10,315 nucleotides of DNA from the NCBI GenBank assembly GCA_017998575.1, contig JAGOCV010000130.1, forward strand, positions 1-10,315. Reading direction: 5' to 3'. Made by a program: the position numbers and the translations under genes. Origin of the DNA: Burkholderiaceae bacterium. Lineage in GTDB: Bacteria; Pseudomonadota; Gammaproteobacteria; Burkholderiales; Burkholderiaceae. The notes beneath the pieces were generated by a model, which worked only from the letters and a program-made list of their open reading frames with translations, did not search any database and was not told the origin of the DNA. This document shows, piece after piece, positions 1 through 7,838 of the stretch. Numbering within the stretch: position 1 is the stretch's first letter; each line of letters begins with the position of its first letter.

Positions 1-157
1 CCCTCGGGGGGCAGCGAGCTACACGCAGTGAGCGAGCGTGGGGGCGAACAGGTTCCAGCGCTGACCGCAACGCGGTCACGCCTCGGCTCTGCCGAGGCCC
101 CGCGCGAGCACCCCCTCGGGGGGCAGCGCGCTACACGCAGTGAGCGCGCGTGGGGGC
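1..157. repeat. Two copies of a 45-bp direct repeat (1-45 and 113-157), 112 bp apart
   Basis: Positions 1-45 and 113-157 match at 43 of 45 bases. The two differences are A at 17 and 35 in the left copy against C at 129 and 147 in the right copy. The right copy folds well: GCGCGCT (126-132), a bulged A, CAC (134-136), loop GCA, GTG (140-142), AGCGCGC (143-149). The left copy has two central mismatches in the same stem. Each copy starts with a C-run/TC/G-run element. The left copy touches the window edge, so the array may extend further left. It looks like a dispersed non-coding repeat, of a kind seen in Comamonadaceae genomes from memory; I cannot check copy number. No gene is seen in 1-176. 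Confidence 0.8.
63..97. repeat. Two adjacent perfect hairpins between the direct repeats
   Basis: GACCGC (63-68), loop AAC, GCGGTC (72-77) is a perfect 6-bp stem. CCTCGGC (81-87), loop TCT, GCCGAGG (91-97) is a perfect 7-bp stem. They lie three bases apart between the two 45-bp repeats, and probably belong to the same roughly 112-bp repeat unit. There is no T-run after either stem, so they are not obvious intrinsic terminators. Confidence 0.7.
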
Positions 158-179
158 TCACTGCACGCGTGGGGGCTCA
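147..179. repeat. 14-bp tandem partial repeat overlapping the STAS gene stop
   Basis: The 14 bases at 147-160 recur exactly at 166-179, a 19-bp period. The right copy includes the stop codon of the minus-strand STAS gene (TGA, read from 179 to 177), so the repeat has expanded right up to the end of that gene. Read on the minus strand, the hairpins at 149-126 and further left follow directly after the gene and could slow or end transcription, although no U-tract is present. Confidence 0.6.
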
Positions 180-1973
180 GTCTTTCCTTGGCGTCACGCG
201 CGCCAGCTCGCTGATGCCGATGACGCCGAAGAAAGCCGACACGAGGCGATGCACGTCGCAGAAATGCACGCGCTTGCCATGCGCATGGCGCGTGGACACC
301 CAGTTGAGCAGCGTGCCGGCGGCCGAGAAATCGACCCGGACGAGCCCTGCGCACGAGATGACCATGTCTTCGGCGCCGGCCAGGCGCTGGTCCAGCACGT
401 CGAGCGCGACCGTGGCGTCGCCCAGGATCTGCCCGGCCAGATCGACCTTGAGGGCCGCGCCTGGATGCTCGCTGCCCGGCGCGCCGGTGGCGGGGAACGA
501 TGACGACGGCTGGCCCTCGCCGCCGACCGTCGGCACCTGCGATTCGTGGGCCTCGCCGATGAATGTGTTGCCGGGCTCGGACATCGAATCGCCATCGAGC
601 GCGATGAAGCCGCAGGCCGGCGGCTCCCAGGATGGCGGCGAGACCTCGTAGGTCACGCAGTAGTTGAGCGCCACCAGTTCGAAATCGTCGGGGCGCCGCA
701 GGATGCGCAGCACCGTCATGCGCAGCAGCCACCAGGCCGGCGCCACGGTGCGGTCATTGGAGGGCGTCATGCCCTGCAGGAAGGCATCGAGATGCCGCGC
801 GCCGGCGAAACCCAGTTGCGCCGGCTGCTCGGCCAGGATGGCGAGCTGGCGATAGAGCGGCTCCACCGCCTCGTCCTGGACCGACGACAGCGCACGCCAG
901 TCGAGATGCCAGGGCGGCGAGGTTCGGCGCAGCACGGCCACCAGCCCGGCCAGGCCTTCGAGGGTCAGCGACGCCGGCGCCGCCCAGTGGACTTCGCCGT
1001 CCATCGGAGCCACCGGCGCGGCCGGTGCGCGCGGCGGCGCCACCCGGGCGTTCAGGTCGGGGATCGAGATCCAGGCTGGCGCCGAACGGTCGAACTTCCG
1101 GGTGAACCGGTCGGCCAGCGCTTCGAATGGATCGTGCTGCCCCGTGGCGCGGTACAGGTCGAACAACGCCAGCCAGGTTTCCTCGTGGCGCGAGCGCGCC
1201 GCGCCATCGGCGATGGCGTCGAGCAGGCCCTGCTCGGCGCCGGCGTCGTCACCGTTGGCGAATCGGATGGCCGCCTCTTCGAGCTCGGGATCGTGCGCCA
1301 CCTCGTCCACGTCGACGTTGAACATCTCCGAGCCGAAGAAGCCGCTGGCCATCAGGTCGAGGTTGTTGCCCGGCGGCCCGGGCGCGGGCGCCGCGCCACG
1401 CGGCGCGGACGACATGATCGCCGGCTCGGTGAGCTGGAAGTTGGTGCGGTTGTCGCCCTCGGCCCGCAACACGACGCCGTCCGGCGGCACCGTCTCGTTG
1501 CCCAGCGGCGACGGGTTGGTATTGGTGCCCGGGCCGCCGGCCGTGCGGGCGCCCAGCGGCGAATGGCTGGTGCGCTCGGTGCCGGTGGGTTCGCCGTGCT
1601 TGGTCTTCCACCACTGCATCGACATCTGCTCTTCGATCTCGTCGATCTTCTTGAGCGTCATCGCGCGATCGTCGGGCTTGGACGACGACGTGCTGATCTG
1701 GAAGAAAGAGGGCCGCGCGTTGGGGTTCTGCGCGCCCAGGGCCTCGCGGCGGCGCAGCTTGCGCAGCATGTCGAATTCGCGCTTGCGCACGAAGTCGTTG
1801 CGCCGCTTGCGCTCGATCATCTCCTTGAGCGCCTGCTTGCTGTAGCTGCTGTCGCGGTCGGCGTCCTGCTGGTCGAGGTCGCTCCAGTTGGTGGTCGGGT
1901 TGCGCACGAAGCGGACAACCTTCGACAGCAGGCCCATGCCATTGCCGCCGTTGCCGTTCTCTTCCTTGGACAT
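177..1973 (-). CDS. STAS-domain protein with helical-repeat-like middle
   Basis: 598 aa, soluble, with no signal peptide or membrane segment seen. Residues 1-80 are highly charged and basic (KRRNDFVRKREF). Residues 85-220 are Pro/Gly/Ser/Asn-rich and look disordered. Residues 226-300 read like a TPR-type pair (PELEEAAIRFANGD, then WLALFDLYRATGQ and ALADRFTRKFDRSAP). The C-terminus (about 506-592) is a STAS domain: VISCAGLVRVDFSAAGTLLNW, with Ser550 at the position phosphorylated in SpoIIAA-type STAS proteins. Residues 327-403 (WHLDWRALSSV, then QPAQLGFAGARHL) may be a second, degenerate STAS fold. STAS domains work in anti-sigma-antagonist switches and as partners in transport or signalling; the role here is unknown. 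The gene lies 86 bp downstream of dksA on the same strand, so co-transcription is possible. From memory, hslV/hslU often follow it in Burkholderiales; they would lie left of this window. The start ATG has only a weak GCACGAG upstream; Met13 is a possible alternative. Confidence 0.85.
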   Translation of the reverse strand: MSKEENGNGGNGMGLLSKVVRFVRNPTTNWSDLDQQDADRDSSYSKQALKEMIERKRRNDFVRKREFDMLRKLRRREALGAQNPNARPSFFQISTSSSKPDDRAMTLKKIDEIEEQMSMQWWKTKHGEPTGTERTSHSPLGARTAGGPGTNTNPSPLGNETVPPDGVVLRAEGDNRTNFQLTEPAIMSSAPRGAAPAPGPPGNNLDLMASGFFGSEMFNVDVDEVAHDPELEEAAIRFANGDDAGAEQGLLDAIADGAARSRHEETWLALFDLYRATGQHDPFEALADRFTRKFDRSAPAWISIPDLNARVAPPRAPAAPVAPMDGEVHWAAPASLTLEGLAGLVAVLRRTSPPWHLDWRALSSVQDEAVEPLYRQLAILAEQPAQLGFAGARHLDAFLQGMTPSNDRTVAPAWWLLRMTVLRILRRPDDFELVALNYCVTYEVSPPSWEPPACGFIALDGDSMSEPGNTFIGEAHESQVPTVGGEGQPSSSFPATGAPGSEHPGAALKVDLAGQILGDATVALDVLDQRLAGAEDMVISCAGLVRVDFSAAGTLLNWVSTRHAHGKRVHFCDVHRLVSAFFGVIGISELARVTPRKD

Positions 1974-2059
1974 CTCGTGCGTGCCGTGCCTGCGTCTGCT
2001 GGTGGGTGGACCGGTAGGAGGGGAAAGATGAGGGAGAAGTGGACGAGGCCGGCGGCCCC

Positions 2060-3031
2060 TCAGTCGCCGAACATCTTCTGCTTGAGCTCACGGCGCTGCT
2101 GCGCCTCGAGCGACAGCGTGGCCGTGGGGCGGGCCAGCAGGCGGCCGACGCCGATGGGCTCGCCTGTCTCGTCGCAGTAGCCATAGTCGCCCGCATCGAT
2201 GCGCGCGATCGACTGCTCGATCTTCTTGAGCAGCTTGCGCTCGCGGTCGCGGGTGCGCAGTTCGAGCGCGTGTTCTTCCTCGATGGTGGCCCGGTCGGCC
2301 GGATCGGGCACGACGACGGTGTCTTCGCGCAGGTGCTCGGTGGTTTCGCCGGCGTTGTCGAGGATGTCCTGCTTGAGCTGGACGAGCTTCAGGCGGAAGA
2401 ACGCCATCTGCTTGTCGTTCATGTACTCGGCATCGGGCATGGCGAGCACTTCGGCATCGGTCAACTGGTCGGCCGTCTTGGTTTTCCAGTTGTTGGCCAG
2501 CTTGGGGTCTTTCTTGATCGTCACGTTCGGAGGGGGTGCGAGTACGGGAGTGGACATGGATTGCGTGTAGCTGGCTTTGGCCGCCGTCGACGCCACCGCA
2601 GGCGGCATCGAGGGAACGGCAATCGAGAGTTTAGAGGACCGCGAGGCCTTTGGCGCGGATACCGGCACGGCAGCCGGGGCCACCGGCGCGCGGGGTGCGG
2701 CGGCTGGCGCGGCCGGCGCTGCAGCCTTGGCCGGGGTGGGCGCCTTTTTTGCCACGGCGGCGGACTTGCCGGCAGGCTTAGCGGCAGTCTTGGCCGGAGC
2801 GGTCTTGGCAGGAGCAGCCTTGGGCACGGGCTTCTTCACGGGAGCGGACTTGGCAGCCACCGCCTTCTTCTGAGCCGGCGCGACGGACTTGCCGGCAGGC
2901 ACCTTGGGGGCCGCAGACTTGGCGGCTGCGTTGGGCTTGACCGCCACGGCCTGGCGCTTGGCCGCCGGGGCCTTGGTCGCAGGCTGCGCCGTCGGGCGCC
3001 TGCTTGCCCCTGTGGAAGCCGTCTTCGTCAT
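2060..3031 (-). CDS. dksA: DksA, RNA polymerase-binding transcription factor with long Ala/Lys/Pro N-terminal tail
   Basis: 323 aa from the chosen ATG. DksA enters the RNA polymerase secondary channel and, with ppGpp, lowers rRNA promoter activity and raises amino-acid synthesis promoters. Residues from about 171 onward form a normal core of about 153 aa (E. coli DksA has 151). The coiled-coil tip motif DPADRA is intact (D243, D246, A248). The zinc-finger region reads CDETGEPIG, then ATLSLEA, so only Cys286 remains of the four cysteines in E. coli; this Cys-poor form is, from memory, usual in betaproteobacteria. Residues 1-170 form a low-complexity tail (KSAAPKVPAGKS, KTAPAKTAAKPAGK) like histone H1 or AlgP. 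Start choice: AAGGAG sits nine bases before this ATG. The frame also opens at GTG 3073, 14 codons earlier, with a poorer AGGA only about 3 bases away. A further ATG at 2557 would give a 165-aa protein of near-normal size but has no good Shine-Dalgarno sequence. Confidence 0.93.
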   Translation of the reverse strand: MTKTASTGASRRPTAQPATKAPAAKRQAVAVKPNAAAKSAAPKVPAGKSVAPAQKKAVAAKSAPVKKPVPKAAPAKTAPAKTAAKPAGKSAAVAKKAPTPAKAAAPAAPAAAPRAPVAPAAVPVSAPKASRSSKLSIAVPSMPPAVASTAAKASYTQSMSTPVLAPPPNVTIKKDPKLANNWKTKTADQLTDAEVLAMPDAEYMNDKQMAFFRLKLVQLKQDILDNAGETTEHLREDTVVVPDPADRATIEEEHALELRTRDRERKLLKKIEQSIARIDAGDYGYCDETGEPIGVGRLLARPTATLSLEAQQRRELKQKMFGD

Positions 3032-3046
3032 CCCGGACTGCTCCTT
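3031..3046 (-). promoter_or_regulatory. Ribosome binding site that decides the dksA start
   Basis: Reading the minus strand, AAGGAG (3046-3041) is followed by nine bases (CAGTCCGGG) and then ATG (3031-3029). This is the best Shine-Dalgarno match in front of any gene in the window. It favours this ATG over the upstream in-frame GTG at 3073. Confidence 0.7.
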
Positions 3047-3151
3047 GGTCTGGCTGGGTTGTGCTCGCTTCACTTCCTCTGTCTCCTCGGCAGAAGCCCC
3101 CTCGATTTCCCGGATCGCCAGCCCTTCGGGGCCGCGCGGCGTGTGGCGGCG

Positions 3152-3276
3152 CAGACACAGTCTGTCACCAAGCCCCGCGTTATACCCCTAATAAACAGGT
3201 CGGCGACACGCCGTGGCGCCGTATTGCGCGCATGGCGCCATCAAGAGGCACGAAAGCGGTGTTGGCTGACACAGCC
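3152..3276. promoter_or_regulatory. dksA upstream region with three 13-bp inverted repeats of shared ACA centre
   Basis: The stretch 3032-3348 (317 bp) has no convincing gene and should hold the dksA control region. Three perfect inverted repeats with 5-bp arms and the centre ACA (TGT on the minus strand) lie in it: CAGAC-ACA-GTCTG (3152-3164), CGGCG-ACA-CGCCG (3201-3213) and GGCTG-ACA-CAGCC (3264-3276). The arm sequences differ, so this is shared structure rather than a shared binding word. A 10-bp palindrome ATGGCGCCAT lies at 3232-3241. Whether these are operators, RNA hairpins or chance is unknown. Confidence 0.35.
3179..3184 (-). promoter_or_regulatory. Possible -10 element for dksA
   Basis: Reading the minus strand, TATAAC (3184-3179) lies in a locally AT-richer patch (TTTATTAGGGGTATAAC) about 150 bp upstream of the dksA ATG. 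No good -35 hexamer sits 16-18 bases before it. If it is used, the transcript would start near 3172, and the leader would be about 140 bases and contain the 3152-3164 hairpin. Confidence 0.3.
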
Positions 3277-3305
3277 GTTGCGCCGGCGAGACATACAAGG
3301 CAGAA

Positions 3306-3322
3306 CGCGGCCCGGGGCCGCG
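3306..3322 (-). terminator. Possible terminator after the COG0523 gene
   Basis: CGCGGCC (3306-3312), loop CGG, GGCCGCG (3316-3322) is a perfect 7-bp GC stem starting 26 bases past the COG0523 stop on the minus strand. It is followed on that strand by TTCTGCCTT, a poor U-tract. It would separate the upstream unit from dksA. The weak U-tract keeps confidence modest. Confidence 0.4.
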
Positions 3323-3348
3323 CTTTGTGGGTCAGGCGGGCACGCCGG

Positions 3349-4413
3349 TCAGACCAGGCACTGCTCCAGCCCCTGCAGCAGGATGTCCTTGGGCAGATCG
3401 ATGCCGATGAAGACCATCTTGGAGACCCGCGCCTCGCCCTCGGCCCAGGTCGGGCCCAGATCGGAGCCCATGAGCTGGTGCACGCCCTGGAAGATGACCT
3501 TGCGGTCGGTGCCCTTCATGTTCAGCACGCCCTTGTAGCGCAGCATGCGCGGGCCGTAGATGTTGACGATGGCGCCCAGGAAGTCCTCGAGCTTGGCCGG
3601 ATCGAAGGCCCGGTCGGCCCGGAAAACGAAGCTCTTGACGTCGTCGTCGTGATGATGGTGATGGCCATGGCCGTGATCGTGGTCGCCGTGCTGGTGCGAG
3701 GGGTGGTCGCAGTGCTCGCCGTGCTGATGGTCGTGGTCGTGGTCGTGATGGTCTTCTTCCTTGAGGAAGTCGGGGTCGATGTCGAGCTTGGCGTTCAGGT
3801 TGAAGCCGCGCAGATCGAACACGTCCTTGATCGCCACGTCGCCGAAATGCACGGCCCGCTGCGGCGCCCGCGGGTTCATGTGCTTGAGGCGGTGCATCAG
3901 CGCGTCGGTTTCGTCCTGGGCGACGAGGTCGGTCTTGCTGATGAATATCTGGTCGGCAAAGCCCACCTGGCGGCGCGCTTCCTGGCGGTCGTTGAGCTGG
4001 TTGGCGGCGTGCTTGGCGTCGACCAGGGTGAGGATCGAGTCGAGCAGGTAGCTCTCGGCGATCTCGTCGTCCATGAAGAACGTCTGGGCCACGGGGCCGG
4101 GGTCGGCCAGGCCGGTGGTCTCGATCACCACGCGGTCGAAGTCCAGCAGGCCCTGGCGCTTCTTGGCGGCCAGCAGCTGCAGGGCCGAGCGCAGATCCTC
4201 GCGGATCGAGCAGCAGATGCAGCCATTGCTCATCTGCACGATCTGTTCCTTGGATTCGGTCACCAGGATGTCGTTGTCGATGTTTTCCTCGCCGAACTCG
4301 TTCTCGATGACGGCGATCTTCTGGCCGTGCGCCTCGGACAGGATGCGCTTTAGCAGCGTCGTCTTGCCCGAGCCGAGGAAGCCCGTGAGGATGGTGGCGG
4401 GAATGAGGCTCAT
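3349..4413 (-). CDS. COG0523 (CobW/YjiA/ZNG1-type) metal-chaperone GTPase
   Basis: 354 aa, cytoplasmic. This family hydrolyses GTP to deliver metal, mostly zinc, to client proteins or to help in cofactor insertion. Seen in order: Walker A GFLGSGKTT (11-19), an ENEFGE switch stretch (37-42), the metal-binding motif CICC (65-68), ETTGLADP (98-105, Walker B region), and SKTD (159-162) as the guanine-specificity motif in place of NKxD. Residues 221-258 form a His/Asp-rich loop with well over a dozen histidines, followed by the C-terminal CobW_C domain (about 259-350). Cobalamin genes are absent nearby, so a zinc-chaperone role is likelier than a cobaltochelatase partner role. The gene lies 76 bp downstream of rlmI on the same strand, with dksA next. 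No Zur-box-like palindrome is seen in 4414-4489. There is no clear Shine-Dalgarno before the ATG. Confidence 0.9.
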   Translation of the reverse strand: MSLIPATILTGFLGSGKTTLLKRILSEAHGQKIAVIENEFGEENIDNDILVTESKEQIVQMSNGCICCSIREDLRSALQLLAAKKRQGLLDFDRVVIETTGLADPGPVAQTFFMDDEIAESYLLDSILTLVDAKHAANQLNDRQEARRQVGFADQIFISKTDLVAQDETDALMHRLKHMNPRAPQRAVHFGDVAIKDVFDLRGFNLNAKLDIDPDFLKEEDHHDHDHDHQHGEHCDHPSHQHGDHDHGHGHHHHHDDDVKSFVFRADRAFDPAKLEDFLGAIVNIYGPRMLRYKGVLNMKGTDRKVIFQGVHQLMGSDLGPTWAEGEARVSKMVFIGIDLPKDILLQGLEQCLV

Positions 4414-4489
4414 GGATGCAATATTCGTTTCGGTGGAAAGGGGTGGCCGCGCACCGGGGCGGGCTGCTGATGAAAGTGTAGGCGGGCTG

Positions 4490-5695
<1,206 letters not shown>

Positions 5696-5726
5696 GACCG
5701 TATTGTCGGCGCGGCCGGCGCGGCGG

Positions 5727-6140
5727 TCAGAGCCAGCCCAGCCACCTGCCCCAGACCAGCTGGCCGAGGTAGCGGCCCGGCAGCAGCGTGAACGCCCCCG
5801 CGATCAGGCAGGCGCCGATGTAGGTGAACACCATGGTGTATCGGTGCGCCGTGATGTTGCCCTGCAGCAGGAAGCGAAAGGCGAAGAACAGCGATGCCAG
5901 GCTGACCGGCACCAGCAGGTGGATCGGCGTATAGCCCGCGATGTTGGGCAGTCCGTAGTCGCGGATGAAGACGGCCGAGAACGTGGTCATCAGCATCAGC
6001 GTCACCCATGCGTAGCCGAAGGCGCGGTGCAGGCGCGGCCTCTGCACGCGGGCCGCGCGCGCCCAGATGGCCACCGGGCCGAGCAGCACCGCCCCCAGAG
6101 CGCAGGTCATGTGCACGGCGATCAGGGGCGTCATCTGCAT
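5727..6140 (-). CDS. Small four-helix membrane protein, DUF2306 type
   Basis: 137 aa, integral inner-membrane protein of unknown function. Four hydrophobic segments are visible at about 5-26, 42-58, 71-91 and 102-121. Conserved-looking histidines occur once near each segment: H10 in helix 1, H38 in RLHRAFG before helix 2, H74 in helix 3, and H99 in AHRYTM before helix 4. The RLHR and HR-x-x-M patterns are what led me to DUF2306, from memory. The gene lies 21 bp after the xerC stop and 31 bp before rlmI, all on the minus strand. An ATG two codons later (ATG CAG ATG) could also be the start; neither has a clear Shine-Dalgarno. Function is not known; a regular array of membrane histidines could bind a metal or heme, which is only inference. 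Confidence 0.75.
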   Translation of the reverse strand: MQMTPLIAVHMTCALGAVLLGPVAIWARAARVQRPRLHRAFGYAWVTLMLMTTFSAVFIRDYGLPNIAGYTPIHLLVPVSLASLFFAFRFLLQGNITAHRYTMVFTYIGACLIAGAFTLLPGRYLGQLVWGRWLGWL

Positions 6141-6161
6141 GATGGATGCGGGCGCGAGGCC

Positions 6162-7145
6162 TCAGTCCTTGCCGCGCCGCGCGCGCGGATGCGCCGCGTC
6201 GTACGCCTTGGCCAGGTGCTGGAAATCCAGCCGCGTATAGACCTGCGTGGTGGTGATGTTCGCGTGGCCCAGCAGTTCCTGCACTGCGCGCAGATCGCCG
6301 CTGGATTGCAGCACGTGGCTGGCAAAGGAATGGCGCAGCATGTGCGGATGCACAGGCACGACCAGGCCGGCGCGCTGCGCCCGCTGGCGAAGGCGTTGCC
6401 AGACCGCCTGGGCGCTCAGGCGCGTGCCCGCGCGGCCGACGAAAAGCGCCGGCTCTCCCGTGGTGGCCGGCGCTTCGCCACGCACGGCCAGCCAGCGCAG
6501 CAGCGCATCGCGCGCCGCCTGCCCGACAGGCACCGTGCGACGCTTGCTTCCCTTGCCCAGCACGTGGGCCTCGCCGGCCTGCAGGTCGACCCAGCCGCGC
6601 GCCGTGGCGCTGGCGGCCACGTCCAGCCCCACCAGCTCGCCCACGCGCAGGCCACTGCCGTAGAGCAGTTCCACCATCGCGGCGTCGCGCGCTTCGGGCC
6701 AGGGGTCGGCCTCGGGGTCGGTGAAGCCGGCGAGCTTCATTGCAGCGTCCACATCGAGCGCCTTGGGCAGCGGCTTGCCGCTGCGCGGCGCACGCACGTC
6801 CTGCACCGGGTTGGCATCGATCAGGCCCTCGCGGCCCAGCCAGGTATAGAAGCCGCGCCAGCCCGAGAGGATGAGCGCGATGCCGCGCCCGCTGCGGCCA
6901 GCGGCGTGCATCTGCGCCACCCAGCGGCGGATGTGTGCGGCATGCACACGCCTGAGCTCGATGCCGGCGGCGGCGGCCTGTCCGCCCAGCCGGCGCAGGT
7001 CGAGTGCGTACAGCTCGACCGTGCGGGCCGCCAGGCGCTTTTCGACGCGGACGTGTTCGAGATAGCGCTCGATCAGGGCCAGATCGGACGCCGCCAGCGG
7101 GGCCGGCGGCGCGGCGGCGGTGCTGCCCATGCTGTCGGCGCCCAT
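6162..7145 (-). CDS. xerC: Tyrosine recombinase XerC
   Basis: 327 aa (E. coli XerC 298), with an N-terminal Ala/Pro-rich extension of about 18 residues. With XerD it resolves chromosome dimers at dif during division, under FtsK control. The N-terminal SAM-like DNA-binding domain covers about 20-115 (ERYLEHVRVEKRLAARTVELY). The catalytic domain keeps the full active site: R167 in YGSGLRVGE, K198 in GKGSK, H268 and R271 in HPHMLRHSF, H294 in LLGHANI and the nucleophile Y303 in TTTQVYT. It is placed after dapF and DUF484 as in E. coli, which supports XerC over XerD or a mobile integrase; no att site or cargo is nearby. It starts 18 bp after the DUF484 stop. Met6 (ATG at 7130) is an equally plausible start, and neither has a strong Shine-Dalgarno. 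Confidence 0.92.
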   Translation of the reverse strand: MGADSMGSTAAAPPAPLAASDLALIERYLEHVRVEKRLAARTVELYALDLRRLGGQAAAAGIELRRVHAAHIRRWVAQMHAAGRSGRGIALILSGWRGFYTWLGREGLIDANPVQDVRAPRSGKPLPKALDVDAAMKLAGFTDPEADPWPEARDAAMVELLYGSGLRVGELVGLDVAASATARGWVDLQAGEAHVLGKGSKRRTVPVGQAARDALLRWLAVRGEAPATTGEPALFVGRAGTRLSAQAVWQRLRQRAQRAGLVVPVHPHMLRHSFASHVLQSSGDLRAVQELLGHANITTTQVYTRLDFQHLAKAYDAAHPRARRGKD

Positions 7146-7163
7146 GGTTGTGCGCCGGCCCGG

Positions 7164-7838
7164 TCAGCCGCGCAGGCGGCCCAGCGCGGCGCTGGCCAGC
7201 TCGGCGATGCGTTCGAGGAAGTCGGTGCCCATCTCGGTGTTGAAGCGCTGGGGATCGGGCGAGGCCAGCACGATCAGGCCGAACGCCTGCGGCGCGCCGG
7301 CTTCGCGCAACGGCAGCAGCGCCAGCGAGATGGCGGCATTGGGGTCCTGCAGCCAGCCGGCGGGCTCGAAGCCCGAGTTGAGGCCGCAGAACGGCGAGGT
7401 GAGCGACGACGCGAAGCTGCGCGCATCGTCGCTGGCGCCCTGGGCGAAGGACTCGGTGGCGTAGGCTTCGGAGACGCCCCACACCTTGATGGCCGCCTGC
7501 GGCACCAGGAACTGTTCGCGGAACTGCTCGATGATGACCGAGGGCAGTTGCCGCGGCTCGCGCGCCAGCAGCATGCTGCGCATCCAGCGCTGCAGCTTGT
7601 CGGCAATGATGAGGTTCTCGTTGCCATTGCGGATCATGTCCATGATCCGGTGCTCGAGCGCCTTGATCTTCTCGCGCAGCATCTCGGCCTGGCGCTCCTG
7701 CAGGCTCACGGCGCGGTTGCCGTGGGGGCTGGTCAGCTGCACGCTGGACAGCAGCTGGGCGTGGCGCTCGAAGAAATCGGGCGTGTGCACCAGGTAGTTG
7801 GCGATGTCGTCTTCGGTGATGGGGTTCATCGGGTTCAT
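7164..7838 (-). CDS. DUF484 (YigA-like) GAF-type protein
   Basis: 224 aa, cytoplasmic, function unknown. Residues 7-30 ([24 protein letters not shown]) are the recognisable N-terminal DUF484 signature. Residues about 45-75 form a coiled coil ([19 protein letters not shown]), and about 85-222 form a GAF-like domain ending in a helix. It lies between dapF and xerC as yigA does in E. coli. The start ATG (7838-7836) overlaps the dapF TGA (7837-7835) as ATGA, which suggests translational coupling. A second ATG three codons later (7829) is possible. The frame stays open upstream to 8153, but that stretch is antisense-free shadow of dapF and has no DUF484 similarity, so I excluded it. Confidence 0.88.
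   Translation of the reverse strand: MNPMNPITEDDIANYLVHTPDFFERHAQLLSSVQLTSPHGNRAVSLQERQAEMLREKIKALEHRIMDMIRNGNENLIIADKLQRWMRSMLLAREPRQLPSVIIEQFREQFLVPQAAIKVWGVSEAYATESFAQGASDDARSFASSLTSPFCGLNSGFEPAGWLQDPNAAISLALLPLREAGAPQAFGLIVLASPDPQRFNTEMGTDFLERIAELASAALGRLRG

Noticed and set aside
546..2180. Long plus-strand open frame of 544 codons opposite the STAS gene
   Set aside because: Arg/Gly/His-rich composition with no recognisable motif, typical of an antisense shadow in GC-rich DNA.
4414..4489. Zur box upstream of the COG0523 gene
   Set aside because: I looked for an AT-rich TGTTATA/TATAACA-type palindrome and saw none; only a short AATATT occurs.
6162..7145. Integrase of a genomic island
   Set aside because: The neighbours are housekeeping genes in a conserved order, and no tRNA, att repeat or cargo gene is visible.
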